In this document: positions 1 through 8,383 of the stretch, piece after piece
Layout of the letters: every line of letters begins with the position of its first letter
How positions within the stretch are numbered: the stretch's first letter is position 1
From: Neosynechococcus sphagnicola sy1
GTDB taxonomy: Bacteria > Cyanobacteriota > Cyanobacteriia > Neosynechococcales > Neosynechococcaceae
Direction of reading: 5' to 3'
Assembly: GCF_000775285.1 (NCBI RefSeq)
Contig: NZ_JJML01000017.1
Coordinates: 170,132 to 217,713, forward strand
DNA: 47,582 nucleotides
Position numbers and translations under genes: made by a program
Notes under the pieces: model-generated
What the model was told of the DNA's origin: nothing
The model's input: the letters and a program-made list of their open reading frames with translations, nothing else
The model's database searches: none

Positions 1-597
1 CAGTCAAACATCCAAGCCCTTCAGGCTGGCCAAGAACTAAAACAATTTCGCAGCCAGTCATTACGGGTTCAGGTCGAACTAGAGGAGTCTCAAACCCGAG
101 AGCAGCAGTTAACTGAAAAACTAGCAAACACTCAGGCTCAACTCCAACAGACCCACACTCAGCAACAACTTACTCAAGGACTACTGGAACAATCTCAAAT
201 ACAGTTGCGCCAAACCCAAACACTGCTGGAGCAATTTCAAAGTCAGTTGCGGCAATCTCAGGGGCAACTAGAGCGCATGCAACTGGCACAGCGTCTTACG
301 AGTCAACCCGATCAGCAACTACCTATTGATTATCAGCTGTTAGTTTGGGATGCCTATAGTGCCTACCATCATGCCAACCTCACGGAAATGACTCAGTGCC
401 TAAAAAAATCTCTGAAACATACACCATTGACCCATTCAGAAACGATTTTAAATTGGCTACAACGATTCGCTGAATTTTCACTGGAAAGGGGGAATCACTT
501 TGATACCTATATCCTGACAAATTCAGCAGAATGGCAACAATTGGTGAAATCGATTACGTCTCCTAAGCGACGAGTTCTATCAAATACGTCGAAGTAA
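1..597 (+). CDS. C-terminal fragment of a Gln-rich coiled-coil protein (surface-glycan cluster)
   Basis: The frame is open from the first base of the window to a TAA at 595-597, so this is the last 198 codons of a longer gene. Residues 1 to about 100 are a Gln/Leu-rich heptad-like helix with repeated LLEQ and QLRQ units, a strong coiled-coil signature. The last ~90 residues form a compact mixed region (WDAYSAYHHANL, then ILNWLQRFAEFSLERG). Tails like this, after a long Gln-rich coil, occur at the ends of large cyanobacterial glycosyltransferase or methyltransferase proteins in polysaccharide clusters. That is a resemblance only, as no catalytic domain is visible here. The TTG at 205 lies inside the coil and is not a credible start. 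The downstream glycan genes fit a role in cell-surface polysaccharide assembly. Confidence 0.6.
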   Translation, partial: QSNIQALQAGQELKQFRSQSLRVQVELEESQTREQQLTEKLANTQAQLQQTHTQQQLTQGLLEQSQIQLRQTQTLLEQFQSQLRQSQGQLERMQLAQRLTSQPDQQLPIDYQLLVWDAYSAYHHANLTEMTQCLKKSLKHTPLTHSETILNWLQRFAEFSLERGNHFDTYILTNSAEWQQLVKSITSPKRRVLSNTSK

Positions 598-756
598 TAA
601 ACTAATCGGCATAGAGGTTCTCTGCCAAGTGCGGTACACTTCCAGCCCTAAAGCTTTTGCCAGTCAAGAATCGACTGAACTTCACCAGCTTAATAGCCTC
701 TACATTTATTTTTCCAAGCTGATTACCTTGCTGCAAGGGTTTCACGCCTAGTCTCA

Positions 757-814
757 TGCGGTTTGGATGCGCAACAGCTTATCAATGCAGTTTAAATGCG
801 CAACAGCTGGTCAG
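757..814. repeat. Two tandem 29-bp imperfect repeats
   Basis: The units at 757-785 and 786-814 are adjacent and share the core ATGCGCAACAGCT. About 23 of 29 positions agree. They lie between the convergent ends of the coiled-coil gene (597) and the radical SAM gene (836). No hairpin or gene explains them. They could be a small duplication or the remnant of a longer repeat tract. Confidence 0.6.
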
Positions 815-835
815 AATATAGTAATAGTAGTGATA

Positions 836-2227
836 TCAATCACCCCAGCCATGCTTCTCAACAATATCTCGAATGATGCCTAACACACCAGGATGCTCCT
901 TGAACAGGTGAAACAGGCGCGACGTTACTTCTGAAGATACGGAAATTTTCTCTTTGCTCATCATCACAATTCCGATCACCTCGCGCGGCAACAGAAGTGG
1001 ATCGTGGGGATGAAAAAAGCGATCTGGATCTGCCGAAACAATAGCCAGAAACCATTCGGGTGCGTTGAGCAAATAGGCACGCAAGGAGTTTTTGAACATT
1101 TGGTCTTGTGCCGATGGCATGGGACAACTATGGCATACAGTCGATGGTGATGAGATGTCCCTGGTCTTGAACAGTTGGCGCGCAGATTGGTAGATATCGC
1201 CATTCCAAATTTGCTCGTATCCACCTTCTTTGGAGAAAGACCCGAAGTCTGTTTCGGTATTCCCTACAACGCAGCAAGGCCCAACGTTGCCTTCTGGGTA
1301 ATACATCCCTCCGAAGTAAAGCCAGTCGCACTTTTGCTGGATGCTGGGAAAATCGAGCTTGCCCTCAGATTCTTGTTGTCCTAACAAGCGTCTGCGCAAC
1401 AACGTGTCGGTTCTGGCTTTGCTTTTGACCAGGTACGAACCGTAGGTAGCAAATGGAACTTTTTCAAGTGTGTTCCGGCGAACGCTGCCGGGTGGAGGAT
1501 CTGGCGGTGCATTTCCAGGAAAAAATTCGACCAGATCAACGCCTATTTCTTCGGCTTTTCTCAAGACTTCAGGCATTTCGTGCTGGTTGTGTTCGAACAC
1601 CAGAAAGCGCCACTCAATGATTGGAAACTCCCGGTTCCGCTGTTTCTTGATCTCTACGAGTGTTCTTAGGTTGTCCAAGACCAAGTTAAAATCTCCTCCT
1701 ACCCGATACTTTTTGTAGGTGGTTTCACACGTTCCATCAATTGAGGCCACAACAACATTCAAGCCAGAATCTACCAACGCTTCAAGCCTCTTCGTGCCAA
1801 CAGGTACGCTGAGGTTAGTTGAGATGACGGTGAATACTTCCTTCTCAGAAGCCATGGTCATCAACTCGGGGAGGTGTTTGTTTAGCAAGGGTTCACCGTT
1901 GCTGAAGTAAGAACACATGAACAGCTCGAATCCGCAAAAATTCAGGATGTTCTCATTGCCCTCAACCCTGAGAATTCCGGTTGGACGTTCCAATTCGCCT
2001 CTGCCAGTGACGCAATATGGACAGCGCAGATTGCAGAAAGTAGTCAGGTCAACGGTGATGTCGAGAGGTTTGCCAGGAACTACGTTCCAGCGTTCTCGGC
2101 GACTGATCAGCACTCCTAGGAGGTTGGCGTATTTTCTGAACTCCAAGTCCTGATTACGAATGGCTGGTAGAACATTAGCGATAGATAGGCTCACCATGTT
2201 GGTAGTCCCCCTAGGGGAAATTATCAT
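836..2227 (-). CDS. Radical SAM protein with SPASM-like C-terminal cysteines
   Basis: Radical SAM enzymes use a [4Fe-4S] cluster to cleave S-adenosylmethionine. The cluster motif is visible as C65-x3-C69-x2-C72 (CNLRCPYC), followed by a GEP-type motif at 111-113 (SNGEP). C-terminal cysteines C300, C318, C319, C365 and C368 resemble a SPASM or twitch auxiliary-cluster region. At 463 aa it has the usual length for SPASM proteins. Such proteins modify peptides or sugars; here the neighbours are glycan genes, so a sugar or surface-polymer modification is plausible, but the substrate is unknown. Met11 (ATG at 2197) has a purine-rich AGGGGG nine bases upstream and may be the true start, giving 453 aa. 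No precursor peptide gene is apparent next to it. Confidence 0.8.
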   Translation of the reverse strand: MIISPRGTTNMVSLSIANVLPAIRNQDLEFRKYANLLGVLISRRERWNVVPGKPLDITVDLTTFCNLRCPYCVTGRGELERPTGILRVEGNENILNFCGFELFMCSYFSNGEPLLNKHLPELMTMASEKEVFTVISTNLSVPVGTKRLEALVDSGLNVVVASIDGTCETTYKKYRVGGDFNLVLDNLRTLVEIKKQRNREFPIIEWRFLVFEHNQHEMPEVLRKAEEIGVDLVEFFPGNAPPDPPPGSVRRNTLEKVPFATYGSYLVKSKARTDTLLRRRLLGQQESEGKLDFPSIQQKCDWLYFGGMYYPEGNVGPCCVVGNTETDFGSFSKEGGYEQIWNGDIYQSARQLFKTRDISSPSTVCHSCPMPSAQDQMFKNSLRAYLLNAPEWFLAIVSADPDRFFHPHDPLLLPREVIGIVMMSKEKISVSSEVTSRLFHLFKEHPGVLGIIRDIVEKHGWGD

Positions 2228-2500
2228 CCATTCTAATTATGAGAATATTTTTCGTTCTTTGCCCTGTGATAGAAATTTAGACATTCATTCTTCCGTTGAA
2301 TAGGTGTTTAATCCAACTGTCATCAAGTTAGGTTTCACAGATGCAAAATAGTACTAAAGAACCATAGTGAGAATTGCTGACGGGTTACTAGTTCAATTGG
2401 GAAGCGATGAAACAGCTGCTAAAATAACATCGAAAATGTCTACTCCAAATTTCCCAACCATGTCCGGTCGTCAGCGCGCTCCGCGATCTAGTCTCACCAC
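2228..2500. other. Divergent intergenic region, no gene seen
   Basis: This stretch (over 300 bp if the radical SAM gene starts at 2197) separates the minus-strand radical SAM gene from the plus-strand sulfotransferase, so it should hold both promoters. I see no clear -35/-10 pair, terminator or small ORF. The composition shifts from AT-rich at the left to GC-richer just before 2501. Confidence 0.5.
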
Positions 2501-3478
2501 ATGAAAACACTGTTCCTACATATCGGAACTCACAAGACCGGCACCACCGCTCTGCAACAGATTCTCTCGTTCAATCGGGAGGCACTGGAAGTAGACGGAT
2601 GGCTTTACCCCCGCGCAGGATGCCCCGAGTCAAACTTCGGCCATCACGATGCCGCATGGGGTCTGATAAAGGCGAAGAAGAAGCCCTTCGATTTTGCCGG
2701 ACTCCAGGGTGAGATCCTGAATTCGCGTTGCGAACAGGTCGTGATGAGTAGCGAGGAGTTCGAATTCTGCCGCAACGTGGAAATCGTCCGCGCCGAGTTT
2801 GACTACTGCGATGTTTTCATCGTTCTGTACCTGCGACGGCAGGACGATCTGTTGCTGTCAGAGTACAACCAGCATCTTAAGTCAGGAATCTACTTCAAGC
2901 CGCTGGCCCAGTTTGCTGAAATGCTTGACCGCCAGGGTCGGCTGGATTACATGGCACTTTGCCAACACTGGGCCACGGCATTTGGCAAGGAACGAATACT
3001 TGTAAGGCCGTACCATCCAAACACATCAATCATCGAAGAGTTCTGCAAACTTGTCGGCATCACCACTACCTTGAAAGAGCCGACGCATCGCTTCTCAAAT
3101 CGATCCCTGGACTCACGACTCACAGGCACGCTCAGGGTGATCAACCAGCTTCGCAGCAACCAGCAAGATGACTATACCTACAAGGAACTTGTGGGCGTTG
3201 TCAGTCGCTATGGTGCGCAACTGAAAGACAAGCAGAAGTTCTCCCTCATGGCACCCTCCGAGAGGAAACAATTCATGAGAAAGTATGAGGAATCGAACCG
3301 TCAGCTCTTTGACTCGTTTCTAGAGGGTCACGAATTTACCGATCCGCTGATCGAGAATTCTGATGAGATACGAGTGTCAGAAAATCATTTTCCCCCGGAT
3401 CTCGTCAGAGTCATGCTGAATCATCTCGCCAAGCGCCCACAACTATCCCCGGAAAGTAGAGGCGAAGACGAGGATTGA
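2501..3478 (+). CDS. Sulfotransferase family protein
   Basis: The N-terminus carries a 5'-phosphosulfate-binding loop typical of PAPS-dependent sulfotransferases: LHIGTHKTGTTALQQIL at about residues 6-22, with Lys12 in the usual catalytic/PAPS position. A 3'-phosphate-binding element is suggested by LRRQDDLLLSEYNQ, with Arg112/113 and Ser120. At 325 aa it is a normal single-domain length. The expected reaction is transfer of sulfate from PAPS to a hydroxyl, probably of a sugar, given the cluster. The ATG at 2501 starts directly at the conserved N-terminal strand, so no upstream start is needed. The gene is visibly more GC-rich than the genes at 3659 and 4816, which suggests a different origin. 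The last ~130 residues match no motif I know. Confidence 0.8.
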   Translation: MKTLFLHIGTHKTGTTALQQILSFNREALEVDGWLYPRAGCPESNFGHHDAAWGLIKAKKKPFDFAGLQGEILNSRCEQVVMSSEEFEFCRNVEIVRAEFDYCDVFIVLYLRRQDDLLLSEYNQHLKSGIYFKPLAQFAEMLDRQGRLDYMALCQHWATAFGKERILVRPYHPNTSIIEEFCKLVGITTTLKEPTHRFSNRSLDSRLTGTLRVINQLRSNQQDDYTYKELVGVVSRYGAQLKDKQKFSLMAPSERKQFMRKYEESNRQLFDSFLEGHEFTDPLIENSDEIRVSENHFPPDLVRVMLNHLAKRPQLSPESRGEDED

Positions 3479-3658
3479 GCATTACAGTTCTTGTCGAAGA
3501 GTACAGAATCGCCATATTTGTATCAAGCCGCTCTCCAGGCTCAGAGGGATAAGTGGTAATTGTTTTTCCAAGCAATGCATTAATAGCGGAAAATCGGTGA
3601 GGATTAGACCATATTCTAAATGCGCTGAAAAAATGGTGCCATAGTTCAAAGATTTCCA

Positions 3659-4570
3659 ATGGCGAATATGAAAACAAACCTTGACTTTACCATTGTAGTT
3701 TATCAATTTGGAAAGGTTGCTAGTCAATCAATAGTTAGCTCACTCAATGGCTTAGGAAATATTGAATGCTTTCAAAGTCACTTTCTTGGCAAGGAGGATT
3801 TCAATAAAATTATCAATTTCATTATTGACCCCAGGAACAATGATTATTTTTCAGAACACAAGGAAGGTCAATTAATAAAAAACCTTAGGCTACTTCGAAG
3901 GATAAATACTTATCGTCAGAATTTGTGCGAGGAGGGGAAACTCATTTTCATCTCAACTTCACGAGATCCAATTGAATGGTTTCGATCCGTCGTTTCCCAG
4001 AATATTGCTGGACATTTTCCCTACTTTAAAGAAATAGCTGCTTCTAATAATTTTACTTTTTCAGATAAAAATGAATTAATAGTCAAGGTTCTTCCCCATA
4101 TTTTTGATCAAATTTACAATGCTCTCAAATTATTGAAATCTATAGATTCTCCTGATTGGCTATGCATTTCTAAAGAATACAAGCAAATTGGAATTGCAGA
4201 CAAAAAGGAGTTACGTCATTTCTTGCAGTTCTTCAAAACGTTTGTAAGTCCCCACAATTGGTTTAGAAATCACTTCGAGCAGTTTTTGGGCTTTAGCATC
4301 TCTGATATGAGAGAAATCGGTAGTCATGTCTATAAGAAAGAGAGTGGTTGGTGCGACACCTATCTATTTCGATATGAGGATTTAAACGTATCTTTTCCAT
4401 TGATATTAAACTCGATTGGCATCGATAGTAATATACAGCTTAAGACTATAAATGTTTCTGAAAAGAAGCAATTCTCGGAGCCTATCAAACAAACTTTTTC
4501 AGATTCACCCATATTAGCTGAAATTCGAGCAACTGCTAAATCTTCGTATACTGATTTTTTTGGATATTGA
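3659..4570 (+). CDS. Putative capsular polysaccharide/sulfotransferase-like protein
   Basis: The protein opens with FTIVVYQFGKVASQSIVSSL (residues 10-29). This matches the YQxGKVGSxSI opening of the family annotated as putative capsular polysaccharide synthesis protein, which has a sulfotransferase-like fold; the loop corresponds to a PAPS-binding loop. A second element, FISTSRDPIEWFRSVVSQNI near residue 100, has the Arg and Ser spacing of a 3'-phosphosulfate-binding segment. It is 303 aa and strongly AT-rich, unlike the preceding sulfotransferase. Met1 and Met4 are both possible starts and neither has a strong ribosome-binding site. The likely role is decoration of an extracellular glycan; the acceptor is unknown. 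Confidence 0.7.
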   Translation: MANMKTNLDFTIVVYQFGKVASQSIVSSLNGLGNIECFQSHFLGKEDFNKIINFIIDPRNNDYFSEHKEGQLIKNLRLLRRINTYRQNLCEEGKLIFISTSRDPIEWFRSVVSQNIAGHFPYFKEIAASNNFTFSDKNELIVKVLPHIFDQIYNALKLLKSIDSPDWLCISKEYKQIGIADKKELRHFLQFFKTFVSPHNWFRNHFEQFLGFSISDMREIGSHVYKKESGWCDTYLFRYEDLNVSFPLILNSIGIDSNIQLKTINVSEKKQFSEPIKQTFSDSPILAEIRATAKSSYTDFFGY

Positions 4571-4815
4571 GATGATTTTTTGAGTTATTTTTAGGGATTT
4601 TCTTAAAATAAAGACTATAATATCTGCAATTAATTCCCCGTGTCTATGTGTATTTATTTCTACAAAACAAACAGCTCTTCTGGGTTTGAGATGATAAGCA
4701 AGCCTAATGACTTTCTCCATAAGGCTTTCAAGCTTTATTCATGAATTAACCCGTATCTAATGATACATTTTCATCAAGATCCCACAAGAGCCAAACAAAC
4801 TAGTCAAGATAAAAG

Positions 4816-7800
4816 ATGCAAATAAAAAAGGGTCAGAGCTTGCCTCACAAAATCACCTTAGAAAAATACCTCAACACTGCCGATGAGATGCTATCCCAGG
4901 GAAAACTTGAGCAGGCAGCAGTAGCTTATCAGCAGGTAATTCAGTTAGACCCTAATTCAGCGCAAGCACATCACAATTTAGGGAACATTCAGACATTGTT
5001 GGAAGAGTGGCACAAAGCCCAGCAATGTTATTCTAGTGCAATTGAAATTGACCCGGATAACTTCTGGTTGTATTTTAATTTAGGCCATGTACTGCGGCAG
5101 CAACAAAAATGGACAGCGGCACTAGCAGCCTATAAGAAAGCTGTGATCCTTGACTCACAGAACGCTTGGGCAGTTTACTATCTGGGTGATGTTCTACGTC
5201 ACTTAGAACAATGGGAATTAGCAGTTAACTCATATGAGCAGGCATTACAGCTTGACAATGATCAGTTCAGTTTTTTTTATTCTCTGGGGGAGTCTCTGCT
5301 GATCATAGATCGGTGTGAAGAAGCTGCTAATGCCTTCAGTCAAGCAATCAATCTCAAGCCAGACTTCGAATGGAGCTTTGCCAATTTATCCAAAGCATTT
5401 ACTAAATTGGAACAGTTGGGACCAGCAGAGTTGAATGCTTACAAAAAAGCACTTGCTTTGACATCTCAATACTCAAAGCAGAAACCATTTATCAACAATG
5501 AAATACAGTTGAAATTAGAAAAACTTAAACAACTGCCAGACCAAAATAATCATTTATTTGATGGTGGAATCGCGTATATTTCAGGAAACTTTATTGTGGG
5601 GTGGATTATTACTAGCAACTCACACTCAGAATTCTGTGATGTTCGACTAAGAATCGAGACTGAAATTATTAGTTCTGCTAGCGCTAATTTATCAAGAAAA
5701 GAAATCCCAGAAATTCCTGAAGATAGAAATGACCGTTGCTGGTTCAAATTACAAATACCTGATTCATATTTAACCGGTCAAGAATATGTGTTTGAAGTTC
5801 TTACTCCAGATGAGAAAATATTGGATCAGCCAATTCAATACAAGTTTTTTCTTAAGGGAAATCTCGATATTATTCAAAGGCACCATATCGCTGGTTGGGT
5901 ATTAGATCCACAAAGTAATCACTCAGTTGAAATAGATATATATATTGACAATAATAGATATATTTCGATCCCTGCAAATCTCAAACGATTGGATGTCACT
6001 GAGGCATTTGGATGTGGCTTTGACCTTTCAACTCCAATTGCTAATCACAGTTTCCAAAGTGTTCTCATTACATTAAAAGATTCAAATATACCTATACTTG
6101 ATACGCCGAAATTTTTATTTTCCCCTGTAGGTGCGATTAGCACCCTATACAAGTTGGGAAATACTGTCCGAGCAGGTTCTGGTGATTTTTTACAGATTGA
6201 AAAGAACTGGATACTAAATCATTTGTTTCCCGATCTGATTACAAGTTTTAGAAACTCTGTTAGGGATGGAGGAGAATCAATTTTAACTTTCCACCCTAAC
6301 CAAGACATTCACAGCAAACTTCTAAGTGCCAGCAAATCTCCTGTTGTAGATGTCATTATCCCAATTTATAAAAACTATGTAATTACCAAGATTTGTATTG
6401 AAAGTGTCTTGAATTCAAAGAATGAAACACCTCTTAATTTGGTTGCCATCAATGATGAAAGTCCAGACCCGGAAATTTGGCTATATCTTGAAGATCTAGC
6501 CAATCAAGGCAAGATACAACTACTCATCAATCACTCTAACAAAGGCTTTGTTCATAGTGTAAATCGTGGCATGAGTCTGAGCAATGATAGAGATGTTGTG
6601 CTCTTAAACTCAGATGCCATTGTTGTTGACTATTGGTTAGATAGACTAAGGAAAGCTGCCTATTCCTCATCTAATATTGCCTCTGCGACTCCCATAAGCA
6701 ATCATGCTTCTATCTTTAGTTATCCAAGAATGGCGGAAGAGGTAGAGCAGATGCCGGAAGAGATTGATGCGCAAGAAATTGATAATATTTGCACGTTGGT
6801 GAATAAAGATTTTCTTGTAGATGTCCCTACGAATCATGGATTTTGCTGCTTTTTGCGTAGAGAAACACTCACTCAAGTAGGATTATTTGATGAGCAGAAA
6901 TGGGAGAAGGGTTACGGTGAAGAAGTTGATTGGTCTCAACGATCATTACGACTAGGATGGCGACATGTAGCTGTTCCAGGTATTTTTATCCATCATGTTG
7001 GCAGTCAATCTTTTTCTGAAAATAAACTGCAAGCTATCAGTAATGCGTTAACTAAAATTGCTTCTGAGTATCCTGAATTTGATGCTATTGTTCATGACTT
7101 TATCAAAGCAGATCCACTAGCTAAGTATCGTCGTAAAATTGATATTGAGAGGTTAAAAAGAACTGCTCAATATTACATCCTATTCATAGCTCATGATCTT
7201 GGGGGTGGAACGTATCGTCATATTTCGGATATGAGTGAGCAATTACAAACAGAAGGATATCCTGTTGTCTGTTTAGCTCCTGAAAAAGACGGATGGATCA
7301 AATTAATAACGCTTGGTGGCATTGATATTCATTCTCGGTACTGGATCGCGGATCCAGTGGAGTTACAAACTCTGTTAAACGACCTAGCTTTAATTAATGT
7401 CTTCCATATTCATGTCCATAGTACGATTGGTTTTGGTGATGAAGAAATTGTATGGAAGATTATTTCTGAGGCTAAGATTCCCTATGATATAACTGTTCAT
7501 GACTATCAATCTATTTGTCCAAGAGTAAATTTAGCGGTTGATGGGAAATATTGTGGAGAGCCTGTTGAAAGTGCTTGCAACATATGTATCCTGCAAAATG
7601 GCACTTATAATGATGAAGGAATTAAAAATCTTAGTGCAAAGCTCAAAACTATAGCTCAATGGCGAAGTTATTACTTATCAAAAATGAACCTAGCAAGAAA
7701 AATCTTTGTACCCAGCCATGACACAAAGGCTAGGCTATTGAAGTATTTCCCGTCATTGGAAATTGATGTTAGGCCGCACCTAGAGAAATTTCGGGATTTG

Positions 7801-8361
7801 ACCCTGAAGTCCCTTCTTTCTGCTGACCCTGAAGTCCCTTATCGAATTGCGATAATTGGAGCAATTTCCGAGATTAAGGGCCATTACTTTTTACGTGATT
7901 GTGCTAAGTATGCTTTAAAATATAACTATCCATTAGAATTTATTGTCTTTGGTCATACCAAAGACGACAGTGAATTTGAGTATCTATCGAATGTTCATAT
8001 TTTAGGGAAGTATGCTAATTTTAATGAGTTAAAGCTAGCTGTAGAAGCCAACCCATGTAATATTGCTGCTTTTTTTAGTACATGGCCAGAAACATATTCA
8101 TATACTCTAAGTGAAGCTTTATCTCTTGGTTTTATACCAGTTTCTTTGAATATTGGTGCTATATCTGAACGAGTTCAGGAAATTGAAGGATCTATTTTAA
8201 TTGATATTGATGAGGCTCTGGATCAAGTTATTAATAAATTAATTCAAGCTGCACAGTTTAGTCAGAGACATCAAGTTTCCTATACTTTTGGAAATTCACA
8301 TTATTACCCTAGTTTGTTCTCTGACTATTATGAGTTTAAAAAACCAGTGAGTGGTCTTTAA
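4816..8361 (+). CDS. Large TPR protein with GT2-type and GT-B-type glycosyltransferase domains
   Basis: Four parts are visible in 1181 aa. Residues ~15-220 hold about six tetratricopeptide repeats (AAVAYQQVIQLDPNSAQAHHNLGN and following). Residues ~245-440 are a beta-rich region I cannot assign. Residues ~510-760 are a GT2 (GT-A fold) domain: VDVIIPIYKNYVITKICIESVL, a nucleotide-sugar DxD-like VLLNSDAIV near 596, and a late GEEVDWSQR acceptor/base motif. Residues ~785-1170 are a GT-B domain: HDLGGGTYRHISDM, then RIAIIGAISEIKGHYFL and SEALSLGFIPV with the conserved glutamate. The protein could add two sugars in succession, with the TPR as a scaffold. The gene is AT-rich and stands alone. A 17-nt direct repeat lies inside it at 7799-7840. 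Confidence 0.85.
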   Translation: MQIKKGQSLPHKITLEKYLNTADEMLSQGKLEQAAVAYQQVIQLDPNSAQAHHNLGNIQTLLEEWHKAQQCYSSAIEIDPDNFWLYFNLGHVLRQQQKWTAALAAYKKAVILDSQNAWAVYYLGDVLRHLEQWELAVNSYEQALQLDNDQFSFFYSLGESLLIIDRCEEAANAFSQAINLKPDFEWSFANLSKAFTKLEQLGPAELNAYKKALALTSQYSKQKPFINNEIQLKLEKLKQLPDQNNHLFDGGIAYISGNFIVGWIITSNSHSEFCDVRLRIETEIISSASANLSRKEIPEIPEDRNDRCWFKLQIPDSYLTGQEYVFEVLTPDEKILDQPIQYKFFLKGNLDIIQRHHIAGWVLDPQSNHSVEIDIYIDNNRYISIPANLKRLDVTEAFGCGFDLSTPIANHSFQSVLITLKDSNIPILDTPKFLFSPVGAISTLYKLGNTVRAGSGDFLQIEKNWILNHLFPDLITSFRNSVRDGGESILTFHPNQDIHSKLLSASKSPVVDVIIPIYKNYVITKICIESVLNSKNETPLNLVAINDESPDPEIWLYLEDLANQGKIQLLINHSNKGFVHSVNRGMSLSNDRDVVLLNSDAIVVDYWLDRLRKAAYSSSNIASATPISNHASIFSYPRMAEEVEQMPEEIDAQEIDNICTLVNKDFLVDVPTNHGFCCFLRRETLTQVGLFDEQKWEKGYGEEVDWSQRSLRLGWRHVAVPGIFIHHVGSQSFSENKLQAISNALTKIASEYPEFDAIVHDFIKADPLAKYRRKIDIERLKRTAQYYILFIAHDLGGGTYRHISDMSEQLQTEGYPVVCLAPEKDGWIKLITLGGIDIHSRYWIADPVELQTLLNDLALINVFHIHVHSTIGFGDEEIVWKIISEAKIPYDITVHDYQSICPRVNLAVDGKYCGEPVESACNICILQNGTYNDEGIKNLSAKLKTIAQWRSYYLSKMNLARKIFVPSHDTKARLLKYFPSLEIDVRPHLEKFRDLTLKSLLSADPEVPYRIAIIGAISEIKGHYFLRDCAKYALKYNYPLEFIVFGHTKDDSEFEYLSNVHILGKYANFNELKLAVEANPCNIAAFFSTWPETYSYTLSEALSLGFIPVSLNIGAISERVQEIEGSILIDIDEALDQVINKLIQAAQFSQRHQVSYTFGNSHYYPSLFSDYYEFKKPVSGL
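7799..7840 (+). repeat. 17-nt exact direct repeat inside the glycosyltransferase gene
   Basis: TGACCCTGAAGTCCCTT occurs at 7799-7815 and again at 7824-7840, 25 nt apart. Because 25 is not a multiple of three, the two copies are read in different frames (LTLKSLL versus ADPEVPYR). Recombination between them would delete 25 bases and break the gene. Confidence 0.9.
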
Positions 8362-8383
8362 TGCTCCAATAAATCCAGAACGT

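Noticed and set aside
858-2153. Several 60-90-codon ORFs antisense or in other frames within the radical SAM gene
   Set aside because: They are shadows of a conserved gene and contain no family motif.
4514-4720. Small minus-strand ORF downstream of the 3659 gene
   Set aside because: Low-complexity translation of AT-rich DNA, partly antisense to a real gene, no ribosome-binding site or motif.
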